A DNA stretch of 64,000 nucleotides from Hyphomicrobiales bacterium (GTDB lineage: Bacteria > Pseudomonadota > Alphaproteobacteria > Rhizobiales > Rhizobiaceae), in assembly GCA_900466605.1 (NCBI GenBank), contig UBMU01000047.1:30878-94877 (forward strand), in the 5' to 3' direction. The translations under genes were made by a program, and so were the position numbers. Shown one piece after another: positions 18,433-25,513 of this stretch. The stretch's first letter is position 1. Each line of letters starts with the position of its first letter. The notes under the pieces are model-generated. The model did not search any database. It was not told the origin of the DNA and saw nothing but the letters and a program-made list of their open reading frames with translations.

Positions 18433-18738
18433 ATGATCCCTGGAGAAATCATTGCCGCCAGCGGCGACATCGAGCTGAACGTCGGTGCGCCGACGATAAC
18501 GCTCGAGGTCTCGAACACCGGCGATCGCCCGGTGCAGGTCGGCAGCCATTATCATTTTGCGGAAACGAATGCCGGCCTCTCATTCGATCGGGAGAAGGCG
18601 CACGGTATGCGGCTCGATATCCCGGCAGGCACGGCCGTACGTTTCGAGCCAGGCCAGACGCGTTCGGTGACGCTCATCCCGCTCTCCGGCAAGCGCGAAG
18701 TCTACGGTTTCCGTCAGCTCGTCATGGGCAAGCTTTAG
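18433..18738 (+). CDS. ureB: urease subunit beta UreB
   Basis: A 101-residue subunit beginning MIPGEIIAASGDIELN, with VGSHYHFAETN, the GMRLDIPAGTAVRFEPG loop and a C-terminal YGFRQLVMGKL. All are diagnostic for urease beta. GGAGAGG precedes the ATG. Its stop directly abuts the next reading frame. Confidence 0.96.
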   Translation: MIPGEIIAASGDIELNVGAPTITLEVSNTGDRPVQVGSHYHFAETNAGLSFDREKAHGMRLDIPAGTAVRFEPGQTRSVTLIPLSGKREVYGFRQLVMGKL

Positions 18739-18753
18739 GTGATCGGGGAGGAG

Positions 18754-19167
18754 ATGATGCGCGCGAGCTTGTATCTGCTGGCGGCTGGCGTTGCCACGTT
18801 CATCGCCTTTGGCGCCAGTGCGGAAGATCTGGACTGCAACAATCCCGTCACGCAGACCGACATGACGGCTTGCGAACAGGAGCGTCAGGAAACCGCCGAC
18901 AAGGCACTGAACGTTCAATACAAGATCACCCGTGCGGCTCTTGCCGCGCTTGACGATGATCTCGACGACGACATGCGCGGCGCCGAGGATGCGTTGGTGA
19001 AAGCGCAGCGTGCCTGGGTGAATTTCCGCGATGCGGAGTGCGAGGCGGCCGGCTTCCAGGCCCGCGGCGGCACGATGGAACCGATGCTGGTTGCCGGCTG
19101 CATTGCCGAGCTGACGGACGAGCGCACCAAGCAGCTCAAGGAACTTGCAGAAACGATGGGCAACTGA
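18754..19167 (+). CDS. LprI-like (DUF1311) exported protein
   Basis: A ~137-residue protein with a signal peptide (MMRASLYLLAAGVATFIAF, cleavage near ASA-E). It is followed by the LprI/DUF1311 arrangement DLDCNNPVTQTDMTACEQE, a helical middle and AQRAWVNFRDAECEAAG, with four conserved cysteines. The family includes lysozyme inhibitors of periplasmic type. GGGGAGGAG ahead of the ATG pair at 18754/18757 sets the start; the GTG at 18739 is less likely. It is inside the urease operon, with no evident role in urea hydrolysis. Confidence 0.82.
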   Translation: MMRASLYLLAAGVATFIAFGASAEDLDCNNPVTQTDMTACEQERQETADKALNVQYKITRAALAALDDDLDDDMRGAEDALVKAQRAWVNFRDAECEAAGFQARGGTMEPMLVAGCIAELTDERTKQLKELAETMGN

Positions 19168-19168
19168 C

Positions 19169-19807
19169 GTGGCAGGCAGGATCATGATCGTCGGCAACGG
19201 AGAGATCGGCGCGAATGCTGCGGCCGCTGTGGCGGATGCGTCGTTCGTGATCCGCTTCAACGAATGCCGGTCCTATGATGCGAGCCCGGGCCGCACCGAC
19301 GTCGTCGCCGTCTGCAACACCGGGCGACCGGCCAGGGCGATGCTGTCTTCGGAGAGCTGGCGGGAACATCCTGCCGTCCGAGACGCCGCGGCGATCTGGA
19401 GCGTACGCGATCCGCAAAAGTTCGCGGAACTGCGTGCACCGCTTGCCGTCTCGCATCCTGAGCTGGATGACTTTTGCGACGACTATACGAGTCAATTCAA
19501 TGCCTTCTGTGCGGATGTTGGCAAGGCGCATGTGGTCGTTGACAAACTGATTCATGAAGCGGTGGACGAGGTGCTCGCGACTTACCATCCTGAGCCCTAC
19601 GTCGTGCCGAGCAGCGGCATGATCGTGATCGCTCACGTGATGAACAGCTTTCCCGAAGCGGCCATCGATCTCGCGGGTTTCGGTCACGCGGGATGGGAAT
19701 GGCATCCCTTCGCTGCCGAGAGGCAGCTTGTAGATAGTTACGTCGCCGAAGGCCGCGTTACGCGGTTGCCGGCGAGCGCGTCCCTTTCTTCCTCCCAAGG
19801 AGCCTGA
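19169..19807 (+). CDS. urease-operon protein resembling GT29 sialyltransferases
   Basis: A ~212-residue protein; the start is GTG 19169 or ATG 19184. It shows three motifs in the order seen in family 29 sialyltransferases: an L-like motif (IMIVGNGEIG then ASFVIRFNEC, residues ~5-35), an S-like motif (VVPSSGMIVIAHVMN then DLAGFG, ~145-175) and a VS-like H-x4-E (HPFAAE) shortly after. No signal peptide is evident. It lies one base after the LprI-like gene and 3 bases before ureC, so it is firmly in the urease operon. Homologues are, I believe, labelled only as urease operon accessory proteins. A glycosyltransferase fold is inference from motifs; donor and acceptor are unknown. Confidence 0.75.
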   Translation: MAGRIMIVGNGEIGANAAAAVADASFVIRFNECRSYDASPGRTDVVAVCNTGRPARAMLSSESWREHPAVRDAAAIWSVRDPQKFAELRAPLAVSHPELDDFCDDYTSQFNAFCADVGKAHVVVDKLIHEAVDEVLATYHPEPYVVPSSGMIVIAHVMNSFPEAAIDLAGFGHAGWEWHPFAAERQLVDSYVAEGRVTRLPASASLSSSQGA

Positions 19808-19810
19808 CAT

Positions 19811-21520
19811 ATGCCTTACAAGATTTCCCGCGCCGCCTATGCTGGCATGTTTGGCCCGACCACGGGCGACAAGGTGCGCCTGGCCGATACGGAGCTCTTC
19901 ATCGAGATCGAGAAGGACTTTACGACCTACGGCGAAGAGGTGAAATTTGGCGGTGGCAAGGTGATCCGCGACGGCATGGGGCAGAGCCAGGCGACGCGCG
20001 CGCAAGGTGCCGTCGATACCGTCATCACCAATGTTGTCATCATCGACCACACCGGTATCGTGAAAGCCGATATCGGGCTCAGGAACGGCCGCATCGCGGC
20101 GATTGGCAAGGCTGGCAATCCGGACACTCAGCCGGGTGTCAACATCATTGTCGGTCCATCGACCGAGGCGATTGCGGGCGAGGGCAAAATCGTTACCGCC
20201 GGCGGGATGGATGCGCATATCCATTATATTTGCCCGCAGCAGATCGAAGAAGCGCTGATGAGCGGCATTACGTGCATGCTTGGCGGGGGCTCCGGCCCGG
20301 CACATGGCACGCTCGCCACGACGTGCACCGGCGCCTGGCATATCGAGCGGATGATCGAGAGCTTCGACGGCTTCCCGATGAACCTCGCGCTCGCAGGCAA
20401 GGGTAATGCCTCGCTGCCCGCCGCGCTTGAGGAGATGGTGCTTGCCGGCGCGTCTTCGCTGAAGCTGCACGAGGACTGGGGCACGACGCCGGCTGCGATC
20501 GATTGCTGCCTGTCGGTTGCCGACGAATACGACATCCAGGTGATGATCCACACCGACACTCTGAATGAAAGCGGCTTTGTCGAGGATACCATCGGCGCGC
20601 TCAAGGGCCGTACCATTCACGCCTTCCACACCGAGGGGGCCGGCGGTGGCCATGCGCCTGATATTATCAAAATCTGCGGCCAGTCGAACGTCATTCCGTC
20701 GTCGACCAATCCGACGCGGCCGTACACGGTCAATACGATCGCCGAGCATCTCGACATGCTGATGGTCTGCCATCACCTGTCGTCGTCGATTCCCGAGGAT
20801 ATCGCGTTTGCGGAAAGCCGCATCCGCAAGGAGACGATCGCCGCAGAAGACATCCTGCATGATATCGGCGCCTTCTCGATCATTTCGTCCGACAGTCAAG
20901 CCATGGGCCGCGTCGGTGAAGTCGCGATCCGTACCTGGCAGACGGCGGACAAGATGAAGCGACAGCGCGGCCGTTTGAAGGAAGAAAAGGGCGAGAACGA
21001 CAACTTCCGTGTCCGCCGGTACATCGCGAAATATACTATCAATCCGGCGATCGCGCAGGGCCTTAGCCATGAAATCGGTTCGATCGAGGTCGGAAAACGC
21101 GCCGACCTCGTTCTGTGGAACCCGGCCTTTTTCGGCGTGAAGCCCGAGATGGTGTTGCTTGGCGGTTCGATCGCTGCTGCGCCAATGGGGGATCCGAATG
21201 CCTCGATCCCGACCCCGCAGCCGATGCACTACCGGCCGATGTTCGCGGCCTATGGCAAGCTGCGCACCAGTTCGTCGGTTACCTTCGTCAGCCAAGCCTC
21301 TCTCGATGCCGGCCTAATGGGCAGGCTCGGGGTTGCAAAGGATCTGGTCGCTGTGAAGAATACCCGTGGCGGCATCTCCAAGGCGTCGATGATCCACAAC
21401 AGTCTCACGCCACATATCGAAGTCGATCCCGAGACCTATGAAGTGCGTGCCGATGGGGAGCTCCTGACCTGCGAACCTGCGACAGTGCTGCCAATGGCGC
21501 AGCGGTATTTCCTGTTCTAA
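19811..21520 (+). CDS. ureC: urease subunit alpha UreC
   Basis: The 569-residue catalytic subunit, which hydrolyses urea to ammonia and carbamate at a dinickel centre. Nickel ligands and active-site residues are visible in order: GGMDAHIHYICPQQ, the carbamylated lysine in SLKLHEDWG (~residue 219), HTDTLNE, HAFHTEGAGGGHAPD, the mobile-flap histidine in MVCHHLSSSIPED and the aspartate in ISSDSQAMGR. Length and N-terminus (MPYKISRAAYAGMFGPTTGD) are normal. It is followed by a hairpin and a 340-bp gap before a GGDEF gene splits it from ureEFG. Confidence 0.97.
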   Translation: MPYKISRAAYAGMFGPTTGDKVRLADTELFIEIEKDFTTYGEEVKFGGGKVIRDGMGQSQATRAQGAVDTVITNVVIIDHTGIVKADIGLRNGRIAAIGKAGNPDTQPGVNIIVGPSTEAIAGEGKIVTAGGMDAHIHYICPQQIEEALMSGITCMLGGGSGPAHGTLATTCTGAWHIERMIESFDGFPMNLALAGKGNASLPAALEEMVLAGASSLKLHEDWGTTPAAIDCCLSVADEYDIQVMIHTDTLNESGFVEDTIGALKGRTIHAFHTEGAGGGHAPDIIKICGQSNVIPSSTNPTRPYTVNTIAEHLDMLMVCHHLSSSIPEDIAFAESRIRKETIAAEDILHDIGAFSIISSDSQAMGRVGEVAIRTWQTADKMKRQRGRLKEEKGENDNFRVRRYIAKYTINPAIAQGLSHEIGSIEVGKRADLVLWNPAFFGVKPEMVLLGGSIAAAPMGDPNASIPTPQPMHYRPMFAAYGKLRTSSSVTFVSQASLDAGLMGRLGVAKDLVAVKNTRGGISKASMIHNSLTPHIEVDPETYEVRADGELLTCEPATVLPMAQRYFLF

Positions 21521-21528
21521 TTTCGTCA

Positions 21529-21559
21529 GGTACGGCCGGCGCGTCGCGCCGGTCGTACC
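21529..21559 (+). terminator. hairpin after ureC
   Basis: GGTACGgCCGGCGCG facing GCGCCGGtCGTACC, a long GC-rich stem nine bases after the ureC stop. There is no T-run, so it may be a stabilising or partial terminator structure that separates ureDABC from ureEFG expression. Confidence 0.5.
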
Positions 21560-21863
21560 TAAGGCGTCCAGTTAACTTCGAATCTCCCCTAAGTTGTTTT
21601 TTGTTTCCGTGTGCTCCACCGTGAGGCGGCCTGTCCGTAATGGGACATTCTTGCCGCATTGATATATAAAGTCCTTAAAAAACAGCAGCTTGCCTCCAGT
21701 ATCTCACTGTTTGATTCGCTTCTGGATGCGTCCCGTTTTCGGGCGGTTTCCAACCGGCGATCAATTCACCAAAATCGTTCAAATCTTAACAAATCACTTA
21801 AGAACTCGGCAGTAGTTGGCCTCTAAGCAATGTGCTCGGCGGTGGGCAAGAAGGTCGATTCGC
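21560..21863. other. non-coding gap between ureC and the GGDEF gene
   Basis: About 300 bases, lower in GC than its flanks (for example ATTGATATATAAAG near 21659-21672), with no supported gene. It probably holds the promoter of the GGDEF gene. The gap breaks the otherwise tight urease operon. Confidence 0.55.
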
Positions 21864-22715
21864 ATGAGAATTTCACTGCAGGCGGAGCTTGGCGATTTCC
21901 AGCATCGCCACACAATTTACGTGTTTGCGCTCAAGATGAGCTTCCTCGCGGTGACGCTGTCGTCGATCGTGACGACGCTCCTGTTGCCTCCGCTCGACTG
22001 GATGGGGATGTTGCCCGTTCCGCTCGCTCATGGCGTCATCTATGGTGTTTTGCTGTCGTGGCTCATCGGTGGCGCTGTTTCGAGTGCGTTGTCGATCGTA
22101 GCGGGTCACGCAATGCATCGGCTCAGCGTCTCGCGTGCAGAGTTCGAGCAGTTGAGCCGTACGGATGTGTTGTCAGGTCTTCTCAACCGGCGTGCCTTTA
22201 CAGAGGCATTGGAGCAGGTGGACGGAAACGCCTGTCTCGTGATCTTCGATGTAGACCGCTTCAAGGCTATCAATGATCGCTTCGGCCACGCCTGCGGGGA
22301 TGCGGTGATCGTTGCTGTGTCTGCCATCCTTGCCGCTGCATTCGACGGAGGTTCTGTAACGGCGAGGCTGGGTGGGGAGGAGTTCGGCGCGATCGTTGTT
22401 GGTGGTTCGCAGGAGCAGAGGATCGAGAGAGTGCGAGCGGTCTGTGCGCGCTTGGCGGGCCAGCCCATTGTTGCTGACGATTGCGTGGTTGCGATAACGG
22501 TGTCCGCAGGGGTCGCGGAGCTCGAGTCAGGGCGAAACAAGGAGGGGGCGTATTCGGCAGCGGATAAAGCCCTGTATCTGGCAAAGGCGCTCGGCCGAAA
22601 CCGCGTCGTGCATGAAAACGAAGGTCTGCATCCGGGGTGGCGCAGGCATCTGTCAGATGAGACCGCCGATGCGCGCGCGATAAACATGGATTGCGACGAG
22701 GCGCGCCTAGCCTGA
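21864..22715 (+). CDS. membrane diguanylate cyclase (GGDEF)
   Basis: A 283-residue protein: a short cytoplasmic start, two transmembrane helices (~residues 15-40 and 48-78, around MSFLAVTLSSIVTTLLLPPL), then a GGDEF domain. The active loop is RLGGEEFGAI, preceded by RTDVLSGLLNRRAF and FDVDRFKAINDRFGH. It should make cyclic di-GMP at the membrane. I see no RxxD inhibitory site five residues before the loop, so product inhibition may be absent. No sensory domain other than the short loop is present. It lies within the urease cluster but with long gaps on the 5' side. Confidence 0.88.
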   Translation: MRISLQAELGDFQHRHTIYVFALKMSFLAVTLSSIVTTLLLPPLDWMGMLPVPLAHGVIYGVLLSWLIGGAVSSALSIVAGHAMHRLSVSRAEFEQLSRTDVLSGLLNRRAFTEALEQVDGNACLVIFDVDRFKAINDRFGHACGDAVIVAVSAILAAAFDGGSVTARLGGEEFGAIVVGGSQEQRIERVRAVCARLAGQPIVADDCVVAITVSAGVAELESGRNKEGAYSAADKALYLAKALGRNRVVHENEGLHPGWRRHLSDETADARAINMDCDEARLA

Positions 22716-22810
22716 AGAAAATCAGCTAGCTTCGCCTTCCAGTCTCATTCCTTCTTGCATCGCACGGGGGTATTTTGCATGGTCGCAATCTCAAGCGAAT
22801 TGGACCTGTC

Positions 22811-23293
22811 ATGCAACGCGTAACTTCCTATCTGCCGGCCGGCACACCGTCTTCGAACCCGATTGGAAAAGTGGTTCTGCCGCACGATCTAAGACACCTG
22901 CGCCGGAAACTGCTGCACCTCGAAAACGGCGAGATGGTCATGCTCGACCTCAAGGAGCCGGTGCTTTTTGCAAGCGGGGACATGCTGGTTCTCGATGACG
23001 GCGAACTCATCGAAATCGTGGCGGCTGACGAGAAGCTCTTTGAGGTCAAGGGGAAGGATCGCCTGCACCTGATCGAGCTTGCGTGGCACCTCGGCAACCG
23101 GCACCTTGGCGCCCAGATCGAGGAAGACCGCATTCTTATCCTGCGTGATCACGTGATCCGCTCCATGCTCGAGGGGCTTGGCGCGTCGGTAAGGGAGGTT
23201 GCGGAGCCGTTCCAACCGGCACGTGGCGCTTACCACTCTCATGGAAACTCTCATGGTCATGACCATGAGCATCATCATCACTCCCACGACTGA
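22811..23293 (+). CDS. ureE: urease nickel metallochaperone UreE
   Basis: A 160-residue protein. N-terminal peptide-binding part (LPHDLRHLRRKLLHLENGE), then the metal-binding domain with ELAWHLGNRHLGAQIEEDRI and DHVIRSMLEGLGA. It ends in a strongly histidine-rich tail (HSHGNSHGHDHEHHHHSHD, residues ~142-160) that should bind several nickel ions. It donates Ni to the UreDFG-urease complex. The ATG at 22811 gives the family-typical MQRVTSYLPAG start. Confidence 0.93.
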   Translation: MQRVTSYLPAGTPSSNPIGKVVLPHDLRHLRRKLLHLENGEMVMLDLKEPVLFASGDMLVLDDGELIEIVAADEKLFEVKGKDRLHLIELAWHLGNRHLGAQIEEDRILILRDHVIRSMLEGLGASVREVAEPFQPARGAYHSHGNSHGHDHEHHHHSHD

Positions 23294-23300
23294 TCGAAAC

Positions 23301-23972
23301 ATGACGGATGATGCCGACCTGCAGGCTCTGCTGCGGCTGATGGCCTGGCTTTCGCCGGCATTCCCCGTGGGGTCGTTTGCCTATTCCGGGGGGCTTGAAC
23401 GCGCTGTCCACGATGGATTGGTGACCGATGCTCATTCGCTTGCAGCGTGGGCATCGAACCTTATGGTGTGTGGGCCTGTGTGGAATGACGCGGTTCTCCT
23501 CACCGAAAGCCATCGGTGTCATGCACAGCGCGAGCGGCTTGGCGAAATGGCGGAGCTTGCTGAGGCGCTTGCCAGCTCGCGGGAGCGTCATCAGGAGACG
23601 ATGCTGCTTGGCGATGCGTTTCTGTCTGCCGCCAGTGCGTGGCCGGATGAAGTGTTCGATCGATTGCCGCGTCATGTGGCGTATCCGGTTGCCGTCGGCG
23701 CTGTCGCGGGTGCGCATGGGGTTGGGTTAGAGAAGACGATTGCCGCTTTCCTGCATGGCTATCTCTCGCAGGCGGTTTCCGCAGGTATCCGTCTCGGTGT
23801 TGCTGGCCAGAAGGACGGTGTTGCCATTCTGTCGCGCCTGGAAGGCGATATAGCCTCCGTCGCGAGACGTGCTGCGGTTTCGACATTGGACGATCTCGGA
23901 TCGGCGACCATCCAGGCCGACATCATGTCGCTGCGCCACGAGACGCAGTCAACGCGTCTGTTTCGCTCATGA
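23301..23972 (+). CDS. ureF: urease accessory protein UreF
   Basis: A 223-residue, all-helical accessory protein with the signature LMAWLSPAFPVGSFAYSGGL near residue 12 and MSLRHETQSTRLFRS at the C-terminus. With UreD and UreG it forms the activation complex. The ATG at 23301 follows the ureE stop by 7 bases, which indicates tight coupling; longer upstream frames run through the histidine tail of ureE and are not real. Confidence 0.93.
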   Translation: MTDDADLQALLRLMAWLSPAFPVGSFAYSGGLERAVHDGLVTDAHSLAAWASNLMVCGPVWNDAVLLTESHRCHAQRERLGEMAELAEALASSRERHQETMLLGDAFLSAASAWPDEVFDRLPRHVAYPVAVGAVAGAHGVGLEKTIAAFLHGYLSQAVSAGIRLGVAGQKDGVAILSRLEGDIASVARRAAVSTLDDLGSATIQADIMSLRHETQSTRLFRS

Positions 23973-24075
23973 ACGTGCCCCGGCAAGGATCCGGTACGTG
24001 CCGCGACCTGCGTCATTTGCCGGTGGTGGCTCATCAAGCGGCGCGCTATCATCGGCTGTTATTGGAGTTCAGAAT

Positions 24076-24687
24076 ATGAAATCAGGAAACGGCCCCCTAC
24101 GCGTGGGCATCGGTGGGCCGGTCGGCTCCGGCAAGACGGCGCTAACCGAGAAGCTTTGCAAAGCCATGCGTGATGAATACTCGGTCGCCGTCGTCACCAA
24201 CGACATCTACACAACGGAGGATGCCGAGGCGCTGATGCGCATGCAGGCTCTGCCGTCGGATCGCATTGTTGGCGTAGAGACCGGTGGCTGCCCGCACACG
24301 GCAATCCGCGAAGACGCGACGATCAATCTGCAGGCCATTGCGGGCCTCAACGAGCGGATTCCCGATCTCGACGTCGTGTTCATCGAGTCGGGTGGCGACA
24401 ATCTGGCCGCCACCTTTTCTCCCGACCTGGCCGACATCACGATTTACGTCATCTCTGTTTGCCAAGGTGAGGAAATCCCGCGCAAAGGCGGCCCTGGCAT
24501 CACCAAGTCCGACCTTCTTGTCATCAACAAGAAGGATTTGGCCCCCTATGTCGGAGCCGACCTCGATGTCATGGATCGCGACGCGACACGGATGCGTCAG
24601 GCACGCCCCTTCGTTTTCTCCGACATGAAGCGTGGCGATGGCGTCAACTCCATCGTCAGCTTCCTGAAGGAGCAGGGTGGCCTCTAG
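24076..24687 (+). CDS. ureG: urease accessory GTPase UreG
   Basis: A 203-residue SIMIBI-class GTPase. The P-loop GIGGPVGSGKTALTE is near residue 9, followed by VVTNDIYTTEDAE, the CPH metal motif in VETGGCPHTAIREDA, ESGGDNLAATFSP and the guanine-specificity motif NKKDLAPYVG. GTP hydrolysis drives nickel insertion into urease. It lies 103 bases after ureF, a larger gap than elsewhere in ureEFG. It is convergent with the Crp/Fnr gene. Confidence 0.95.
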   Translation: MKSGNGPLRVGIGGPVGSGKTALTEKLCKAMRDEYSVAVVTNDIYTTEDAEALMRMQALPSDRIVGVETGGCPHTAIREDATINLQAIAGLNERIPDLDVVFIESGGDNLAATFSPDLADITIYVISVCQGEEIPRKGGPGITKSDLLVINKKDLAPYVGADLDVMDRDATRMRQARPFVFSDMKRGDGVNSIVSFLKEQGGL

Positions 24688-24690
24688 AGG

Positions 24691-25371
24691 TCAGACCTGC
24701 CTCAGGATATTGATGTCCTCGATCGCGATTGCGCGGCCGCTAACGCTTACGCCTGAGGTGCGCAAGGTAGAGAAGGCCCGCGATAGTGCTTCGGGCGCCA
24801 GCCCTAGTTTGCGTGCCAGAAGGCTCTTCTGGAACGGCAGGCGGAGAGTGGCGCGGCCACCTTCATTGGTGCAATGCGTCAGCAGATAATGCGCGACGCG
24901 TTGCGGGCTGGTCTGCATCCGATCGCGCGCGAGGCAATCCATGGTCGAAAGCAGATGCTGCGAAAGGCTGCGTGCGATTGCGCTGCCAATGCGCGGCTGC
25001 TGGTCGAGTAATATTCTGACCTGCGCGATGTCGAACCGGGCGAGGATCGCGTGTTCCATAGCCTGGGCGCTGTAATTGTATCCTTCGCCGGCGAGCACAA
25101 GGCATTCTCCGAAGCTGTCACCCGGTTCACAGATGCTGATATCCGCTTCGCGCTCGTCCGAGCCGCGATAAAGGCGCACATAGCCGCTCAGCACGCAGTA
25201 GAAGTAGCGTGCCTTCTCGTGCTCCTGGAAGAGAACGTCCTGCGGCTCGTAGCGCACCGCCACCGCGCAAGACAGCAGAGCGTCTCGCTCAGGCGAATCA
25301 AGGCTAGACGCGATCAACGCACCACCAAGCACCGCTTGCTGTGCGCTGCTCAGTTTCAAAGCTCTGGTCAT
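24691..25371 (-). CDS. Crp/Fnr family transcriptional regulator (FixK/DNR-like)
   Basis: A 226-residue regulator: cyclic-nucleotide-binding fold (residues ~20-150, FYCVLSGYVRLYRGSDEREA, EPGDSFGECLVL), dimer helix, then a winged helix with LLARKLGLAPEALSRAFSTL. The E-x-x-SR recognition helix is of FNR type and predicts a TTGAT-N4-ATCAA target. The N-terminal cysteines that hold the Fe-S cluster in FNR are missing, so it is not an oxygen sensor of that kind; a FixK- or DNR-like role is more likely. A perfect FNR-type box lies ~78 bases upstream of its own start. Confidence 0.87.
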   Translation of the reverse strand: MTRALKLSSAQQAVLGGALIASSLDSPERDALLSCAVAVRYEPQDVLFQEHEKARYFYCVLSGYVRLYRGSDEREADISICEPGDSFGECLVLAGEGYNYSAQAMEHAILARFDIAQVRILLDQQPRIGSAIARSLSQHLLSTMDCLARDRMQTSPQRVAHYLLTHCTNEGGRATLRLPFQKSLLARKLGLAPEALSRAFSTLRTSGVSVSGRAIAIEDINILRQV

Positions 25372-25448
25372 CTATTTCTCCCTACGGCGCGGCGGGTGCC
25401 GCCCCTAGCTGATATTGGCAAGGGTACCCGGGAGACGGGGTTCTGAAC

Positions 25449-25462
25449 TTGATCTCGATCAA
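25449..25462. promoter_or_regulatory. FNR/FixK-type box upstream of the Crp/Fnr gene
   Basis: TTGAT-CTCG-ATCAA is a perfect match to the anaerobox consensus TTGAT-N4-ATCAA. It lies between the Crp/Fnr gene (minus) and the efflux pump terminator, so the Crp/Fnr gene is the only natural target: autoregulation or control by FnrN/FixK. Confidence 0.75.
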
Positions 25463-25474
25463 ATGTGAGCCAAT

Positions 25475-25507
25475 AAAAAAGCCGGGGTGTTGCCCCGGCC
25501 TTTTTTT
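25475..25507. terminator. bidirectional terminator after the RND pump gene
   Basis: Stem GCCGGGG/CCCCGGC with a TGTTG loop, flanked by six A on one side and seven T on the other, so it can act on both strands. On the minus strand it ends the adaptor-pump operon seven bases after the pump stop. Confidence 0.85.
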
Positions 25508-25513
25508 GAGCAG

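Noticed and set aside
19136..21295. 719-codon open frame on the minus strand
   Set aside because: Antisense to ureC with the same low-complexity charged composition and no recognisable motif.
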